Positions 17,560 through 25,429 are shown, counted from the first letter of the stretch. The stretch is 37,221 nt of DNA from Parvibaculum sp049651025 (GCF_049651025.1 NZ_JBASBH010000021.1:1-37221), one strand, 5' to 3'. A program made the numbers and translations. Notes: generated by a model not told the origin, from the letters alone.

Positions 17560-18045
17560 ATGACGTTCCTGCGCCCCATCATCGCAGCCACAGCGCTGGC
17601 TGCCGCCTTCTTCATCGCTTCGGCGGGCATAGACAGCTCCGCATCGGCGGCGAACGAGGTCTATACGAGCGCCCAGCGGTGCAACAACAAGCAGGGTGCC
17701 GGGCGCGATTTCGCGCAGGACGCTTACGTCTATTTCGATACGAATTCGAGCCGCCTGAGGCCGCAGGACCTCGGCAAGATCAAGCACATCTATGGCATTG
17801 CGAAGGGCAAGCAGGCGCAGCAGATATGCCTCTTCGGCAAGGCGAGCAAGATCGGCGATGCGCGCTCCAATGCGGCGCTGGGGCGCAAGCGGGCGACGAA
17901 TGTGGCCCACGAGCTGGAACGGCTCGGCTGGCCAAGCTCGCGCATCGTCATCGGCACCGAGGGCGAGGCCTGGGGCTGGCTTGAGGACATATTGACCTCG
18001 GATTCGGAAGATGACCGCCGCGTGATGATCCGCCTGTCGCAGTAA
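17560..18045 (+). CDS. OmpA-like periplasmic protein
   Basis: A 161-residue precursor with a signal peptide (residues 1 to about 31, ending in SASA or SAA). The mature protein resembles a single OmpA C-terminal peptidoglycan-associating domain: VYFDTNSSRLRPQDLGKI, then SNAALGRKRATNVAHELERLGWPSSRI and DDRRVMIRL. The usual GHTD loop reads GKASK and the NRRV motif reads DRRV, so peptidoglycan binding may be altered. There is no lipobox and no beta-barrel part, so it should be soluble in the periplasm. AGAGGAG stands eight bases before the ATG. It is 70 nt downstream of the ligase and may belong to its own unit. Confidence 0.72.
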   Translation: MTFLRPIIAATALAAAFFIASAGIDSSASAANEVYTSAQRCNNKQGAGRDFAQDAYVYFDTNSSRLRPQDLGKIKHIYGIAKGKQAQQICLFGKASKIGDARSNAALGRKRATNVAHELERLGWPSSRIVIGTEGEAWGWLEDILTSDSEDDRRVMIRLSQ

Positions 18046-18172
18046 CCGGCGCTCTTAATACTGGTTGGCGGATCGGCCTGGCGCCGCTACTTTGTCGCCA
18101 ACGAATTTTGCCCCTGCCGCTCAGGCAAGGGCCGATAGCCACACTTCCACAAGACCGAACGGGAGATGCCAA

Positions 18173-18625
18173 ATGCGCATGTTCAACACTGTTGCCGAAT
18201 ACATCGCCGAAAAGGGCAATGAGATCGGCGTGAGCGATTGGGTTCAGATCGATCAGGACCGTATCAACAAGTTCGCCGATGCCACGGGCGACCATCAGTG
18301 GATCCACATCGATCCGGAGCGCACCAAGAAAGACCTGGGCATGCCGACCATTGCGCATGGCTATCTGACGCTTTCGCTGCTCCCCTATCTGATGGGCCAG
18401 ATCAGCGGCGTGAAAAGTGCGACGCGCGGCATCAACTACGGATCGAACTCGGTTCGTTTCACGCAGATGGTTCCGGTCGGCTCCAAGGTGCGCGCCCGCG
18501 TCAAACTGAAGGACGCGCAGCCCAAGGCCGGCGGCTACCAGATCACCAATGAAGTGACGATGGAAATCGAAGGCCAGGAGCGCCCGGCCATGGTTGCCGA
18601 GACGCTGACGCTGATTTTCGAATAA
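18173..18625 (+). CDS. MaoC-like (R)-specific enoyl-CoA hydratase family protein
   Basis: A 150-residue single hot-dog-fold protein. FADATGDHQWIHIDPERT carries the Asp40/His45 pair equivalent to the catalytic Asp-x4-His of PhaJ-type hydratases, and GMPTIAHGYLTLSLLP is the conserved helix that follows. NYGSNSVRFTQMVPVGSKVRA is the usual second half of the fold. It likely hydrates trans-2-enoyl-CoA to (R)-3-hydroxyacyl-CoA. ATG 18173 is preceded by GGGAG at seven bases. A clear intrinsic terminator follows 31 nt after the stop, so this gene closes its transcript. Confidence 0.87.
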   Translation: MRMFNTVAEYIAEKGNEIGVSDWVQIDQDRINKFADATGDHQWIHIDPERTKKDLGMPTIAHGYLTLSLLPYLMGQISGVKSATRGINYGSNSVRFTQMVPVGSKVRARVKLKDAQPKAGGYQITNEVTMEIEGQERPAMVAETLTLIFE

Positions 18626-18656
18626 GCGACACTCTATCCATCACGATGAGATCATG

Positions 18657-18698
18657 CTGCGCCGTTCCGCTTTATTGCGGGCGGCGCAGTTTCTTTTT
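18657..18698 (+). terminator. Intrinsic terminator after the MaoC gene
   Basis: CTGCGCCG (18657-18664) pairs with CGGCGCAG (18682-18689), and an inner CCGC/GCGG pair extends the stem around a TTTATT loop. The hairpin is followed directly by TTTCTTTTT. Confidence 0.9.
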
Positions 18699-18731
18699 GC
18701 CCGTGGTGTGAGCGGCCGCATTGCCCGTCGG

Positions 18732-18757
18732 GGAACCTTATGGCGCCCCATGCGCTT
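18732..18757 (+). promoter_or_regulatory. Possible EcfG-type general stress promoter upstream of the DUF2383 gene
   Basis: GGAAC (18732-18736), 16 nt, then CGCTT (18753-18757) resembles the alphaproteobacterial EcfG promoter GGAAC-N16/17-CGTT with one mismatch in the -10 part. It is about 140 nt before the DUF2383 ATG, in a gap (18626-18893) that otherwise holds only the MaoC terminator. Stress control would suit the gene; the match is short, so this is tentative. Confidence 0.35.
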
Positions 18758-18893
18758 TATTTACATGCAGGCTTCAATGCGAATGAAGCCGCAGCGCGAT
18801 CAACGTCAGCTCATCACGTATACCGTCCCCCTTCGATGGCCAGCTTCGCGCGGGCCGAGGACGGTTTCGTATGGCCAAAAAGGAACATGTATA

Positions 18894-19352
18894 ATGACCA
18901 CCAACGTCCAGCACGATATCAAGGTTCTGAACGGTCTCATCGAAACGACGCTCGACAGCGCGTATGGCTATGGCGATGCGGCGAAGGATGCGAAAAATCC
19001 GAGCTTCAAGTCGCTCTTCGAGCGCCGCTCCATGCAGCGCAAGCAATTGACCGCCGATCTGCAGGCGCAGGTACGCACGCTTGGCGGCAAGCCGGAAGAT
19101 GACGGCACGGTTCTCGCCGCCGCGCATCGCGTGTTCATGAACCTCAAGAACTCCGTGACAGGCGACGACCAGAGCGTGATCAACGAGGTCGAACGCGGAG
19201 AAGATCATATTAAGGCAAAGTTCGAGGAAGCCTTGAAGGACAGCGCCGTTTCCGCCCCGGTCAAGGAGGCGATCACCACAGCCTATGTTCTGGTGAAGGC
19301 CGATCACGACCAGATGCGCGATCTGAAGCATGAGATGAAACGGGCTTCCTGA
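18894..19352 (+). CDS. DUF2383/PA2169-family four-helix-bundle protein
   Basis: A 152-residue, wholly helical, charged protein. DIKVLNGLIETTLDSAYGYGDAA, SFKSLFERRSMQRKQLTADLQAQVRTLGG and DHDQMRDLKHEMKR are the hallmark helices of the PA2169/DUF2383 family, which has a ferritin-like four-helix outline. The biochemical role is not established; many relatives appear in stress-responsive sets. ATG 18894 has AAGGA about 10 bases upstream; the frame is open for 80 codons further up, but that part crosses the previous terminator and shows no family pattern. A good terminator follows the stop, so it is monocistronic. Confidence 0.8.
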   Translation: MTTNVQHDIKVLNGLIETTLDSAYGYGDAAKDAKNPSFKSLFERRSMQRKQLTADLQAQVRTLGGKPEDDGTVLAAAHRVFMNLKNSVTGDDQSVINEVERGEDHIKAKFEEALKDSAVSAPVKEAITTAYVLVKADHDQMRDLKHEMKRAS

Positions 19353-19371
19353 GCCCTTCAATCGCTGAGTG

Positions 19372-19412
19372 ATGGCGGGCCTGCTGAAAAGCGGCGCCCG
19401 CCATTTTCTTTT
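19372..19412 (+). terminator. Intrinsic terminator after the DUF2383 gene
   Basis: ATGGCGGGC (19372-19380) and GCCCGCCAT (19396-19404) make a perfect 9-bp stem, followed by TTTCTTTT. Confidence 0.9.
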
Positions 19413-19490
19413 GTGCCTTTGACGAAGGCGGTGCGCGCACTATCTTTACAGTATCGCCAAACCCGCAGCCGCCCGCGCAGGAGTTGTTCA

Positions 19491-19907
19491 ATGACCGACA
19501 CGCCAAAAATTGTGAAAAGCGACGCGGAGTGGCGCGATGAGTTGAGCCCGCAGCAATATGAAGTGGCGCGCAAGGGCGGAACGGAACGCGCCTTTACCGG
19601 CCCGTGGGTGAATGAACACCGGCCCGGCACCTATTTCTGCGTCTGTTGCAGCAAGCCGCTTTTCCGCTCGGAGACGAAATTTGAAAGCGGATCGGGCTGG
19701 CCGAGTTTCTTCATGCCGATCGAGGCGCAATCCGTCGAGGGGATCGAGGACAGCAGCCACGGGATGCGTCGCATCGAGGCGCGTTGCGCGACCTGCGAAG
19801 CGCATCTGGGCCACGTGTTTCCAGACGGGCCGAAGCCGACGGGCTTGCGCTTCTGCATGAACGGCACGGCGCTCGACTTCAAGCCGGACGAGCAAGACAA
19901 TCCCTGA
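19491..19907 (+). CDS. msrB: Peptide-methionine (R)-S-oxide reductase
   Basis: A 138-residue MsrB, which reduces the R-epimer of methionine sulfoxide in damaged proteins in the cytoplasm. Zinc-site cysteines are C50/C53 (FCVCC) and C99/C102 (RCATCEAHLGHVF). The FESGSGWPSF loop lines the substrate pocket, and Cys122 in LRFCMNG is the catalytic cysteine. Length and order of motifs are normal. GCAGGAG precedes the ATG. It follows the DUF2383 gene but is separated from it by a terminator, so it has its own promoter, which I could not identify. Confidence 0.95.
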   Translation: MTDTPKIVKSDAEWRDELSPQQYEVARKGGTERAFTGPWVNEHRPGTYFCVCCSKPLFRSETKFESGSGWPSFFMPIEAQSVEGIEDSSHGMRRIEARCATCEAHLGHVFPDGPKPTGLRFCMNGTALDFKPDEQDNP

Positions 19908-19918
19908 CGCGCTTGCCT

Positions 19919-20003
19919 CTCCCTTTTGAGGGAGAGGGGCTTCTTCACAAGACTTCATCTTCCAGCGCACCCCCCACCCAATCTTCCCCCTCAAGGGGAG
20001 GGC
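19919..20003. repeat. CTCTCCC/GGGAGAG palindromic repeats between msrB and ptrB
   Basis: CCTCTCCCT and AGGGAGAGG with a 4-nt loop lie near 19916-19937, and a second small dyad CCCCT/AGGGG lies near 19987-19997. The 'CCCTCTCCC' theme reappears in the large palindrome at 25292-25404. The arms sit in the leader of the oligopeptidase gene and could fold in its mRNA. Confidence 0.6.
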
Positions 20004-20029
20004 TTCAGAGACAGCGGGACCTCGACCAA

Positions 20030-22120
20030 ATGAAACTGACACCACCCGCCACAGCGCCCAAGGCCGAGGCGCGGCCGCAGAGCGATACGTATCACGGCAT
20101 TACGCGCGTCGATAATTACGCATGGCTGCGCGATCCCGACTGGCGCGAGGTGATGCGCGATCCGAATGCGCTGTCGGCGGATATTCGCGCCTATCTGGAA
20201 GCGGAGAACGCCTATACGGAAGCGACGCTGAAGCCGCTCGATGCATTGCGCGAGACGCTGTTTACCGAGATGAAGGGCCGGATCAAGGAAGACGACAGCT
20301 CCGTGCCCTCGTCTGACGGCGCTTACGCCTATTTCACGCGCTACGATCAGGGCTCGCAGCATCCGATCTTCGGGCGCAAGAGCGCATCGGGCGACGAGAC
20401 GCTGCTCGACTGCAACAAGGAAGCGGAGGGCGAAGCCTATTTCCACATCGGCGATGCCGATCACTCGCCCGATCATCGCTTGCTTGCATGGTCGGCGGAT
20501 CGCAAGGGTTCGGAATATTTCACTGTGCGCGTGCGCGATCTTGCGACCGGCGCGGACCTTGCCGATGAAGTGGTCGACACGTCAGGCGGCATTGCGTGGG
20601 ATGCGGCGGGAAAGAGTTTTCTCTATGTGCGCGTCGATGAGGAGCATCGGCCGCTCAAGGTCTATCGCCATGTAGTAGGCACGGATGCGGCGAGCGATGC
20701 GCTCATCTATGAGGAAACCGATACAGGATTTTATGTCGGCGTCGGCAAAACGCAGAGCGGGCGCTTTCTGCTGATCGAGACGCATGACCACCAGACGAGC
20801 GAAATCAGGCTTGTGCCGGCGGACGCGCCCGAGACGGCGCCGAAGCTTGTCGCGGCGCGCGAGCACGGCGTCGAATACGACATAGAGGACGATGTGGCGC
20901 GGAAGCGTTTTCTCATCCTCACCAATGCGGATGGCGCGGAAGATTTCAAGATCGTGGAAGCGCCGCTCGATACGCCAGAGCGCGCAAATTGGCGCGATGT
21001 GGTGGCGCATCGGCCCGGCACGCTCGTTCTCGCGCATGTCGCCTATCGCGATCATCATGTGCGGCTGGAGCGGCGCGACGGGCTTTCGCGCATCGTCATC
21101 GCCAGGCTCAGCGATGGCGCCGAGCATGAAATTTCATTCGATGAAGAAGCCTATGACCTCAATCTTTCGTCGGGCTTTGAATATGAAACGACGCGGACGC
21201 GGTTTTCATACAACTCAATGACGACGCCTGCGGAGGTCTATGATTACGACATGGGGACGCGGGAGCGGACTTTCCGCAAGCGTCAGGAGATTCCCTCCGG
21301 CCACAACCCCGCCGACTATGTGACGCGGCGGATTTTCGCGACTGCTGCGGATGGCGAGCGCGTGCCAGTGTCGCTGCTTTACGCTCGGGAGACGCCGCTC
21401 GACGGGAGCGCGCCATGCCTGCTTTACGGATATGGCTCTTACGGGATCAGTATTCCATCGTCTTTCTCGGTGACGGCGCTGTCGCTGGTCGATCGCGGAT
21501 TTGTCTATGCGGTGGCGCATATTCGCGGCGGCAAGGAGAAAGGCTATCGCTGGTATAGCGACGGGAAGCTGCTGAAGAAGCGCAACACGTTTACCGATTT
21601 CATCGCGGCGGGCGAGCATCTGGCGAAAGAGGGTTTCACCTCGCGCGGGCAGATCGTTGCGCATGGCGGCAGCGCGGGCGGGATGCTGATGGGCGCGGTG
21701 TCGAACATGGCGCCCGATCTTTTCAAGGGCATCATCGCCGAAGTGCCCTTTGTCGATGTGATGGCGACGATGCTCGATGCGTCGCTGCCGCTGACGCCGC
21801 CGGAATGGTACGAGTGGGGCAATCCGCTGGAGAGCGAGGAAGCCTATCGCTACATGGCGTCATACTCGCCTTACGACAATGTGCGCCCGCAGGCCTATCC
21901 GCATATCTTCGCGCTGGGCGGGCTGACCGATCCGCGCGTGACCTATTGGGAGCCCGCGAAATGGGCGGCGAAGCTCAGGGCGCTACGGACCGACGACAAG
22001 CTCACGCTGCTGCGCATCAACATGGAAGCAGGACATGGCGGCGCGTCGGGGCGCTTTGAGCGGCTGAAGGAAGTCGCGCTGGTTTATGCGTTTGCGCTTG
22101 AGGTGACGGAGCGGGGGTAG
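20030..22120 (+). CDS. ptrB: Oligopeptidase B (prolyl oligopeptidase family S9A)
   Basis: A 696-residue cytoplasmic serine peptidase that cleaves short peptides after Arg and Lys. An N-terminal beta-propeller (about residues 70-400) gates the site and a C-terminal alpha/beta-hydrolase domain holds the triad Ser548 (HGGSAGGMLMG), Asp634 (GLTDPRV) and His669 (EAGHGG). The spacing agrees with the E. coli enzyme triad. LLYGYGSYGIS is the typical oxyanion segment. The ATG at 20030 is the natural start by homology, but its binding site is weak (GGGA about 12 bases upstream) and the repeat just before it may influence translation. The frame is open for 82 codons upstream, overlapping msrB, which is a shadow. 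Confidence 0.93.
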   Translation: MKLTPPATAPKAEARPQSDTYHGITRVDNYAWLRDPDWREVMRDPNALSADIRAYLEAENAYTEATLKPLDALRETLFTEMKGRIKEDDSSVPSSDGAYAYFTRYDQGSQHPIFGRKSASGDETLLDCNKEAEGEAYFHIGDADHSPDHRLLAWSADRKGSEYFTVRVRDLATGADLADEVVDTSGGIAWDAAGKSFLYVRVDEEHRPLKVYRHVVGTDAASDALIYEETDTGFYVGVGKTQSGRFLLIETHDHQTSEIRLVPADAPETAPKLVAAREHGVEYDIEDDVARKRFLILTNADGAEDFKIVEAPLDTPERANWRDVVAHRPGTLVLAHVAYRDHHVRLERRDGLSRIVIARLSDGAEHEISFDEEAYDLNLSSGFEYETTRTRFSYNSMTTPAEVYDYDMGTRERTFRKRQEIPSGHNPADYVTRRIFATAADGERVPVSLLYARETPLDGSAPCLLYGYGSYGISIPSSFSVTALSLVDRGFVYAVAHIRGGKEKGYRWYSDGKLLKKRNTFTDFIAAGEHLAKEGFTSRGQIVAHGGSAGGMLMGAVSNMAPDLFKGIIAEVPFVDVMATMLDASLPLTPPEWYEWGNPLESEEAYRYMASYSPYDNVRPQAYPHIFALGGLTDPRVTYWEPAKWAAKLRALRTDDKLTLLRINMEAGHGGASGRFERLKEVALVYAFALEVTERG

Positions 22121-22181
22121 GTCGTATCGACATTCTGGATGCTGCAAGGCGCGGCTCAGAAGCACTCGCCTACCCTGACAA

Positions 22182-22268
22182 TGTCATCCCGGGGCTTGTC
22201 CCCGGGATCCATGGCGGACCGCCAGTGAGCGGGGGAAGATGGGTCCCGGGAACAAGTCCCGGGACGAC
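22182..22268. repeat. Composite palindromic repeat, two inverted CCCGGG units
   Basis: The first unit (TGTCATCCCGGGG ... CCCCGGGATCCAT, 22182-22212) and the second (AGATGGGTCCCGGGA ... TCCCGGGACGACG, 22238-22268) are inverted relative to each other about a 25-nt middle. They lie between the convergent ptrB and DUF1254 genes, in a 314-nt gene-free stretch (22121-22434) that holds only these repeats. Confidence 0.85.
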
Positions 22269-22293
22269 GCTTCTATTTTTGATGAAGTCAGAA

Positions 22294-22383
22294 GACTTGA
22301 TCGGGCGATCCATCTTTGCGGCACGACGGAGAGAAGCTGGATGCCCCGGTCAATCCCGGATCAAGTCCGGGAGGGGCATGACG
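22294..22383. repeat. Second composite palindromic repeat in the ptrB-DUF1254 gap
   Basis: A truncated left unit (GACTTGATCGGGCGATCCATC) and a right unit with TCCCGGATCAAGTCCGGGA followed by GCATGACGA are arranged about a short middle. The right unit contains a 5-bp-plus inverted repeat. The copy is less regular than its neighbours. Confidence 0.7.
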
Positions 22384-22434
22384 AATGGGGTCGTGAGGGC
22401 CGCGCTCCCTCCCCGAAGCGCGGCCCCACAGCGC

Positions 22435-22968
22435 TCAGCCTTTGAAGGGAGCGCAGGTTGCTTTTTGCCGGATGGCATCGAGCGCGGGGAAATCTTCCAC
22501 GCTTTCGACGACGCGGCGGACAAGGACGAGGCCCTTGGCCGTTGGCGCTTCGACGATTTCGCTGTCTGCCGGCACGTTGGCGGGCTTCGACGCGCCGGGC
22601 GCAAGCACGATGACGTCGAGTTCCTTGCCGTGCGAATCCCTGTCGTTGCGGACGAAGTAATTGTCCGTCGTTGCCGAATAAAGCGCGACGGAGGTGTAAG
22701 GCGCGGTGAGCGGCACGGTCACGCGCACCGGGCCTTTGGAGAGATCAAGCACGCAGGTCGAATAGGCAAGGTCCGGGCTCGGGCGGACGATGGTGCGCGC
22801 CTCAGCGGTGGCGAGCGGCGGTTCGACGAACATGTTGACCTCGCTTGTGCCGCCGATCTTCGCCATGGCTTTCGACATGATGAAGCCGGGCAGCGCATGG
22901 ATGGCGGCCACATGCACCAGAGCGCCAAGCGCCAGAACGGCGACGATGAAGACTGTGAGACGCTTCAT
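22435..22968 (-). CDS. DUF1254 domain-containing protein (short, exported)
   Basis: A 177-residue protein with an N-terminal signal or anchor helix (about residues 4-24). DLAYSTCVLDLSKGPVRVTVPL followed by TSVALYSATTDNYFVRND is the core of DUF1254. In many bacteria DUF1254 and DUF1214 are fused in one protein of about 450 residues; here they are separate short genes. The ATG (22968) overlaps the TGA of the DUF1214 gene as ATGA, so translation is coupled and the products very likely form one complex in the periplasm or outer face of the membrane. Function of the family is unknown. Confidence 0.78.
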   Translation of the reverse strand: MKRLTVFIVAVLALGALVHVAAIHALPGFIMSKAMAKIGGTSEVNMFVEPPLATAEARTIVRPSPDLAYSTCVLDLSKGPVRVTVPLTAPYTSVALYSATTDNYFVRNDRDSHGKELDVIVLAPGASKPANVPADSEIVEAPTAKGLVLVRRVVESVEDFPALDAIRQKATCAPFKG

Positions 22969-23540
22969 TTGCAGCTCTCCTTGACGATCGTGGGCAGCTT
23001 TGCCGCGCCGGGGTCTGCATAGACGGACGCGTCTGGATTGTAGAAACGCGCGGTCATGTCGAAGCGTTCGCCCAGCTTCACCGGCAGCCAGTTGCCTTCC
23101 TGATGGTTGGCGGAAACGCGGACGATGTAGTGACCATCCGCTTCGCGCTTCACTGTCGTTTTCGAGAAGGAATAGATGCCCGCCTCATTGGGAATGAGGA
23201 AGCTGTCAGGGCCATAGGCCGTAACGCTCCACCAGCGCGTGGCGAGGTCGTTGCCGGTGACGACATAGGTGCAACTGCCCGAAAGCGTTTCGCCTGCGCT
23301 GTCGGTGCTGGCCGTGTAGTAGAGCGTTTCCTTTTTATCCAGCGCGAGCAATCCGAAGCGGGCGACGCGGGCACGCGTATACATGTCCGCACTGGCGCTG
23401 CCTGCGGCGAGGCTCGCATGCCAGGGGCCGATGGTGACATCGTCACCCATTCCGCCGGTTCTCATCACCAGCATGGCGGAGCCGAGGCCGAGCACCACGG
23501 CAAGGACGACGATGCCGCCCCAATAGAGAAGGGATTTCAT
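22965..23540 (-). CDS. DUF1214 domain-containing protein (exported)
   Basis: A 191-residue protein with an N-terminal membrane helix (about residues 5-26, LLYWGGIVVLAVVLGLGSAML). RWWSVTAYGPDSFLIPNEAGIYSFSKTTV and YIVRVSANHQEGNWLPV are the typical beta strands of DUF1214. It starts 13 nt after the stop of the TauD-type dioxygenase gene and overlaps the DUF1254 gene, so all three are one minus-strand operon under the divergent IclR regulator's promoter region. Start 23540 has AGGAC about nine bases upstream. Role unknown; partnership with DUF1254 is the safest inference. Confidence 0.8.
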   Translation of the reverse strand: MKSLLYWGGIVVLAVVLGLGSAMLVMRTGGMGDDVTIGPWHASLAAGSASADMYTRARVARFGLLALDKKETLYYTASTDSAGETLSGSCTYVVTGNDLATRWWSVTAYGPDSFLIPNEAGIYSFSKTTVKREADGHYIVRVSANHQEGNWLPVKLGERFDMTARFYNPDASVYADPGAAKLPTIVKESCK

Positions 23541-23553
23541 ATCCGGGTCCTGT

Positions 23554-24423
23554 TCAATATGGCCGATCGCCGATGATCGTCACGCGCTCCATGCGACGCA
23601 CGGCTGGCCAGTAATCGGAAACGGCGTAGTGCTGGCAGGCGCGATTGTCCCAGAAGGCGATCGAGTTTGCTTCCCATGAGAAGCGGCACTGATATTCAGG
23701 GACGGCGGCCTGCGCGTAAAGATGCTTCAGCAGCGCGTCGGACGCTTCACGTTCCATGCCGACGATATATTGCGTGAAGGCGATGTTGACGTAGATGCCC
23801 TTGCGGCCGGTTTCGGGATGGGTGCGCACGATGGGGTGCTCGACCATCGGATATTTCTTGTTCATGGCCTCGATCTCGGCTTCGGACTTTCCGCGCTTGC
23901 GCATGGCGGTGCGGAAATGCGCGAAGTCGTGGATCGCCACCTTGCCCTCGATCTTTGCCTTCACCTCGTCGGAGAGGTTTTCGTAGGCCGCATACATGTC
24001 GGAGAAAAGCGTGTCGCCGCCGACAGGGGGCACTTCGATAGCACGCAGGACGGAGCCGAGCGAAGGCGCCTCGCGCCATGTCACGTCGCTGTGCCAGAAA
24101 TTTTCCTTGCCGGGATTATCCTTGTCATGGGTGATCGCAAGGACTTCGGGGTAATCAGCCTTGAAGGGCGCGAAGGGATGGACTTCGAGATCGCCGAAAT
24201 TGCGCGCAAAGGCGAGATGCTGTTCGGTCGTGATGTTCTGGTTACGGAAGAAGACGACCTTCCAGTCCAGAAGCGTCTGGCGAAGGGCCGCGAGCGTTGC
24301 GGCGTCGAGCGGCTTTGCGAGGTCGATGTCGTGAACTTCGACGCCGATTGTCGGCGTCAGCGGCTTCAGCGAGAAACAAGCGGAAGCGGCGGCAATCGTG
24401 GCGGATTTCAGATGCTGGTTCAT
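23554..24423 (-). CDS. TauD/TfdA-family Fe(II)/2-oxoglutarate dioxygenase, IclR-linked
   Basis: A 289-residue dioxygenase. The iron ligands are His111/Asp113 (FWHSDVTW) and distal His265 (CQHYAVSDY); the Arg after it (PAVRRMERV) would bind 2-oxoglutarate. VGGDTLFSDMYAAYENLSD is the family signature. Such enzymes start the breakdown of taurine, alkyl sulfates, 2,4-D or related compounds; the substrate cannot be read from sequence. ATG 24423 follows GGAGGAGG, a very strong site. First gene of an operon with DUF1214 and DUF1254; divergent from an IclR regulator, with a perfect palindrome in between. Confidence 0.9.
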   Translation of the reverse strand: MNQHLKSATIAAASACFSLKPLTPTIGVEVHDIDLAKPLDAATLAALRQTLLDWKVVFFRNQNITTEQHLAFARNFGDLEVHPFAPFKADYPEVLAITHDKDNPGKENFWHSDVTWREAPSLGSVLRAIEVPPVGGDTLFSDMYAAYENLSDEVKAKIEGKVAIHDFAHFRTAMRKRGKSEAEIEAMNKKYPMVEHPIVRTHPETGRKGIYVNIAFTQYIVGMEREASDALLKHLYAQAAVPEYQCRFSWEANSIAFWDNRACQHYAVSDYWPAVRRMERVTIIGDRPY

Positions 24424-24493
24424 GGGTTCCTCCTCCATCGGAGAAAGAGCATAAGCACATCCTGGGCAAAGCGATGACGCTTAAGTTTGCTAG

Positions 24494-24508
24494 TTCCGTA
24501 TTACGGAA
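24494..24508. promoter_or_regulatory. IclR-type operator palindrome
   Basis: TTCCGTA-T-TACGGAA is a perfect 15-bp palindrome centred on 24501, 12 bp before the iclR-family start codon and about 70 bp before the dioxygenase start. Its length and odd-number symmetry resemble operators of IclR-family proteins. Location suggests autoregulation plus control of the dioxygenase operon. Confidence 0.65.
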
Positions 24509-24520
24509 TTAAGCTCAGGC

Positions 24521-25288
24521 ATGGGTGAAAAAACCGCAGAGATCCAACCAATTCTCAGGGCGCTTCTGGTGCTGGAAGCGCTGAACCAGCGCTCGCCCAT
24601 GGCGCTGGCGTCGCTCCATGAAGCGACCGCGCTGCCAAAGCCGACGCTGGTGCGGTTGCTCGATACGCTGATCGCTGGCGGCTATGTGCAGCGCGTCTCG
24701 CGCAAGGCCGGATATGCGCTTGGCGCACGGGTGCTACAGCTTTCAGGCGGATTTCGTTATGCAGACAAGGTGGTCGAGGCGGCGCGGCCATTTCTTACGA
24801 CGCTGACCGCGCGGCATAAATGGCCGGTGGCGGTTGCGACGTTCGAGCGGGACGCGATGGTGGTGCGCGTCGGCACGCGGCGCGAGAGCCCATATAGTAC
24901 GGACCCGGATTATGTCGGCCAGCGCCTGCCCATGCTGGTCGCCGCGCTTGGCCGCGCCTATCTGGCCTTTTGTCCCGATGATGAGCGCGAGACGATCCTC
25001 ACCCTGCTCCGCGCCTCGAAGACGCGCGCGAACGCGCTGGCGCGGGACGAGAAAGCCGTGGCGCGACTCATCGCCGGTATTCGCATGCGGGGCTATGCCT
25101 CAACTGCGCCGGTGCGGGGCGATCCGGCAATGGGGCTTGCCGTTCCGATCATGCAGGGCGAGCGCGTCGTTGCGGCGATCACCATGCGCTATCTCGGCTC
25201 GGTGATGAGCGAGGAAGAAGCGGCGCGGCGCTATCTTGCGCCGATGCGGGCGGCTGCGGAGGCGATTGCGGCGGGGTTGGGAGAGTGA
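24521..25288 (+). CDS. IclR-family transcriptional regulator
   Basis: A 255-residue regulator. The N-terminal winged HTH is at residues about 10-70 (LASLHEATALPKPTLVRLLDTLIAGGYVQRV, then YALGARVLQL) and the effector-binding GAF-like IclR domain fills residues 80-255 (LPMLVAALGRAYLAF and MGLAVPIMQGERVVAAITMRYLGS). It is divergent from the TauD-DUF1214-DUF1254 operon with a 97-nt gap, the usual layout for a local regulator; IclR proteins may activate or repress. The ligand is probably the substrate or product of that operon. A large palindromic element follows the stop. Confidence 0.92.
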   Translation: MGEKTAEIQPILRALLVLEALNQRSPMALASLHEATALPKPTLVRLLDTLIAGGYVQRVSRKAGYALGARVLQLSGGFRYADKVVEAARPFLTTLTARHKWPVAVATFERDAMVVRVGTRRESPYSTDPDYVGQRLPMLVAALGRAYLAFCPDDERETILTLLRASKTRANALARDEKAVARLIAGIRMRGYASTAPVRGDPAMGLAVPIMQGERVVAAITMRYLGSVMSEEEAARRYLAPMRAAAEAIAAGLGE

Positions 25289-25291
25289 GGC

Positions 25292-25404
25292 GCCCTCACC
25301 CTCCCATGCCTGCGGCATGGGTCCCTCCCTCTCCCAGAGGGAGAGGGGATTGAAAGGCGGGCCGCGTTTAGCCCTCTCCCTCTGGGAGAGGGTTGGGTGA
25401 GGGC
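25292..25404. repeat. 113-bp nested palindromic element (RIME-like)
   Basis: Outer arms GCCCTCACCC (25292-25301) and GGGTGAGGGC (25395-25404) enclose three smaller perfect hairpins: CCCATGCC/GGCATGGG near 25303-25321, CCCTCTCCC/GGGAGAGGG at 25327-25347 and the same arms again at 25372-25392 with the complementary loop. The layout recalls the Rhizobium intergenic mosaic elements. It lies in the 308-nt gap (25289-25596) between the convergent iclR-family and GH5 genes; that gap holds repeats only. Confidence 0.85.
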
Positions 25405-25429
25405 CTTTGCCGGCGGTGGGCGGAGGAAG

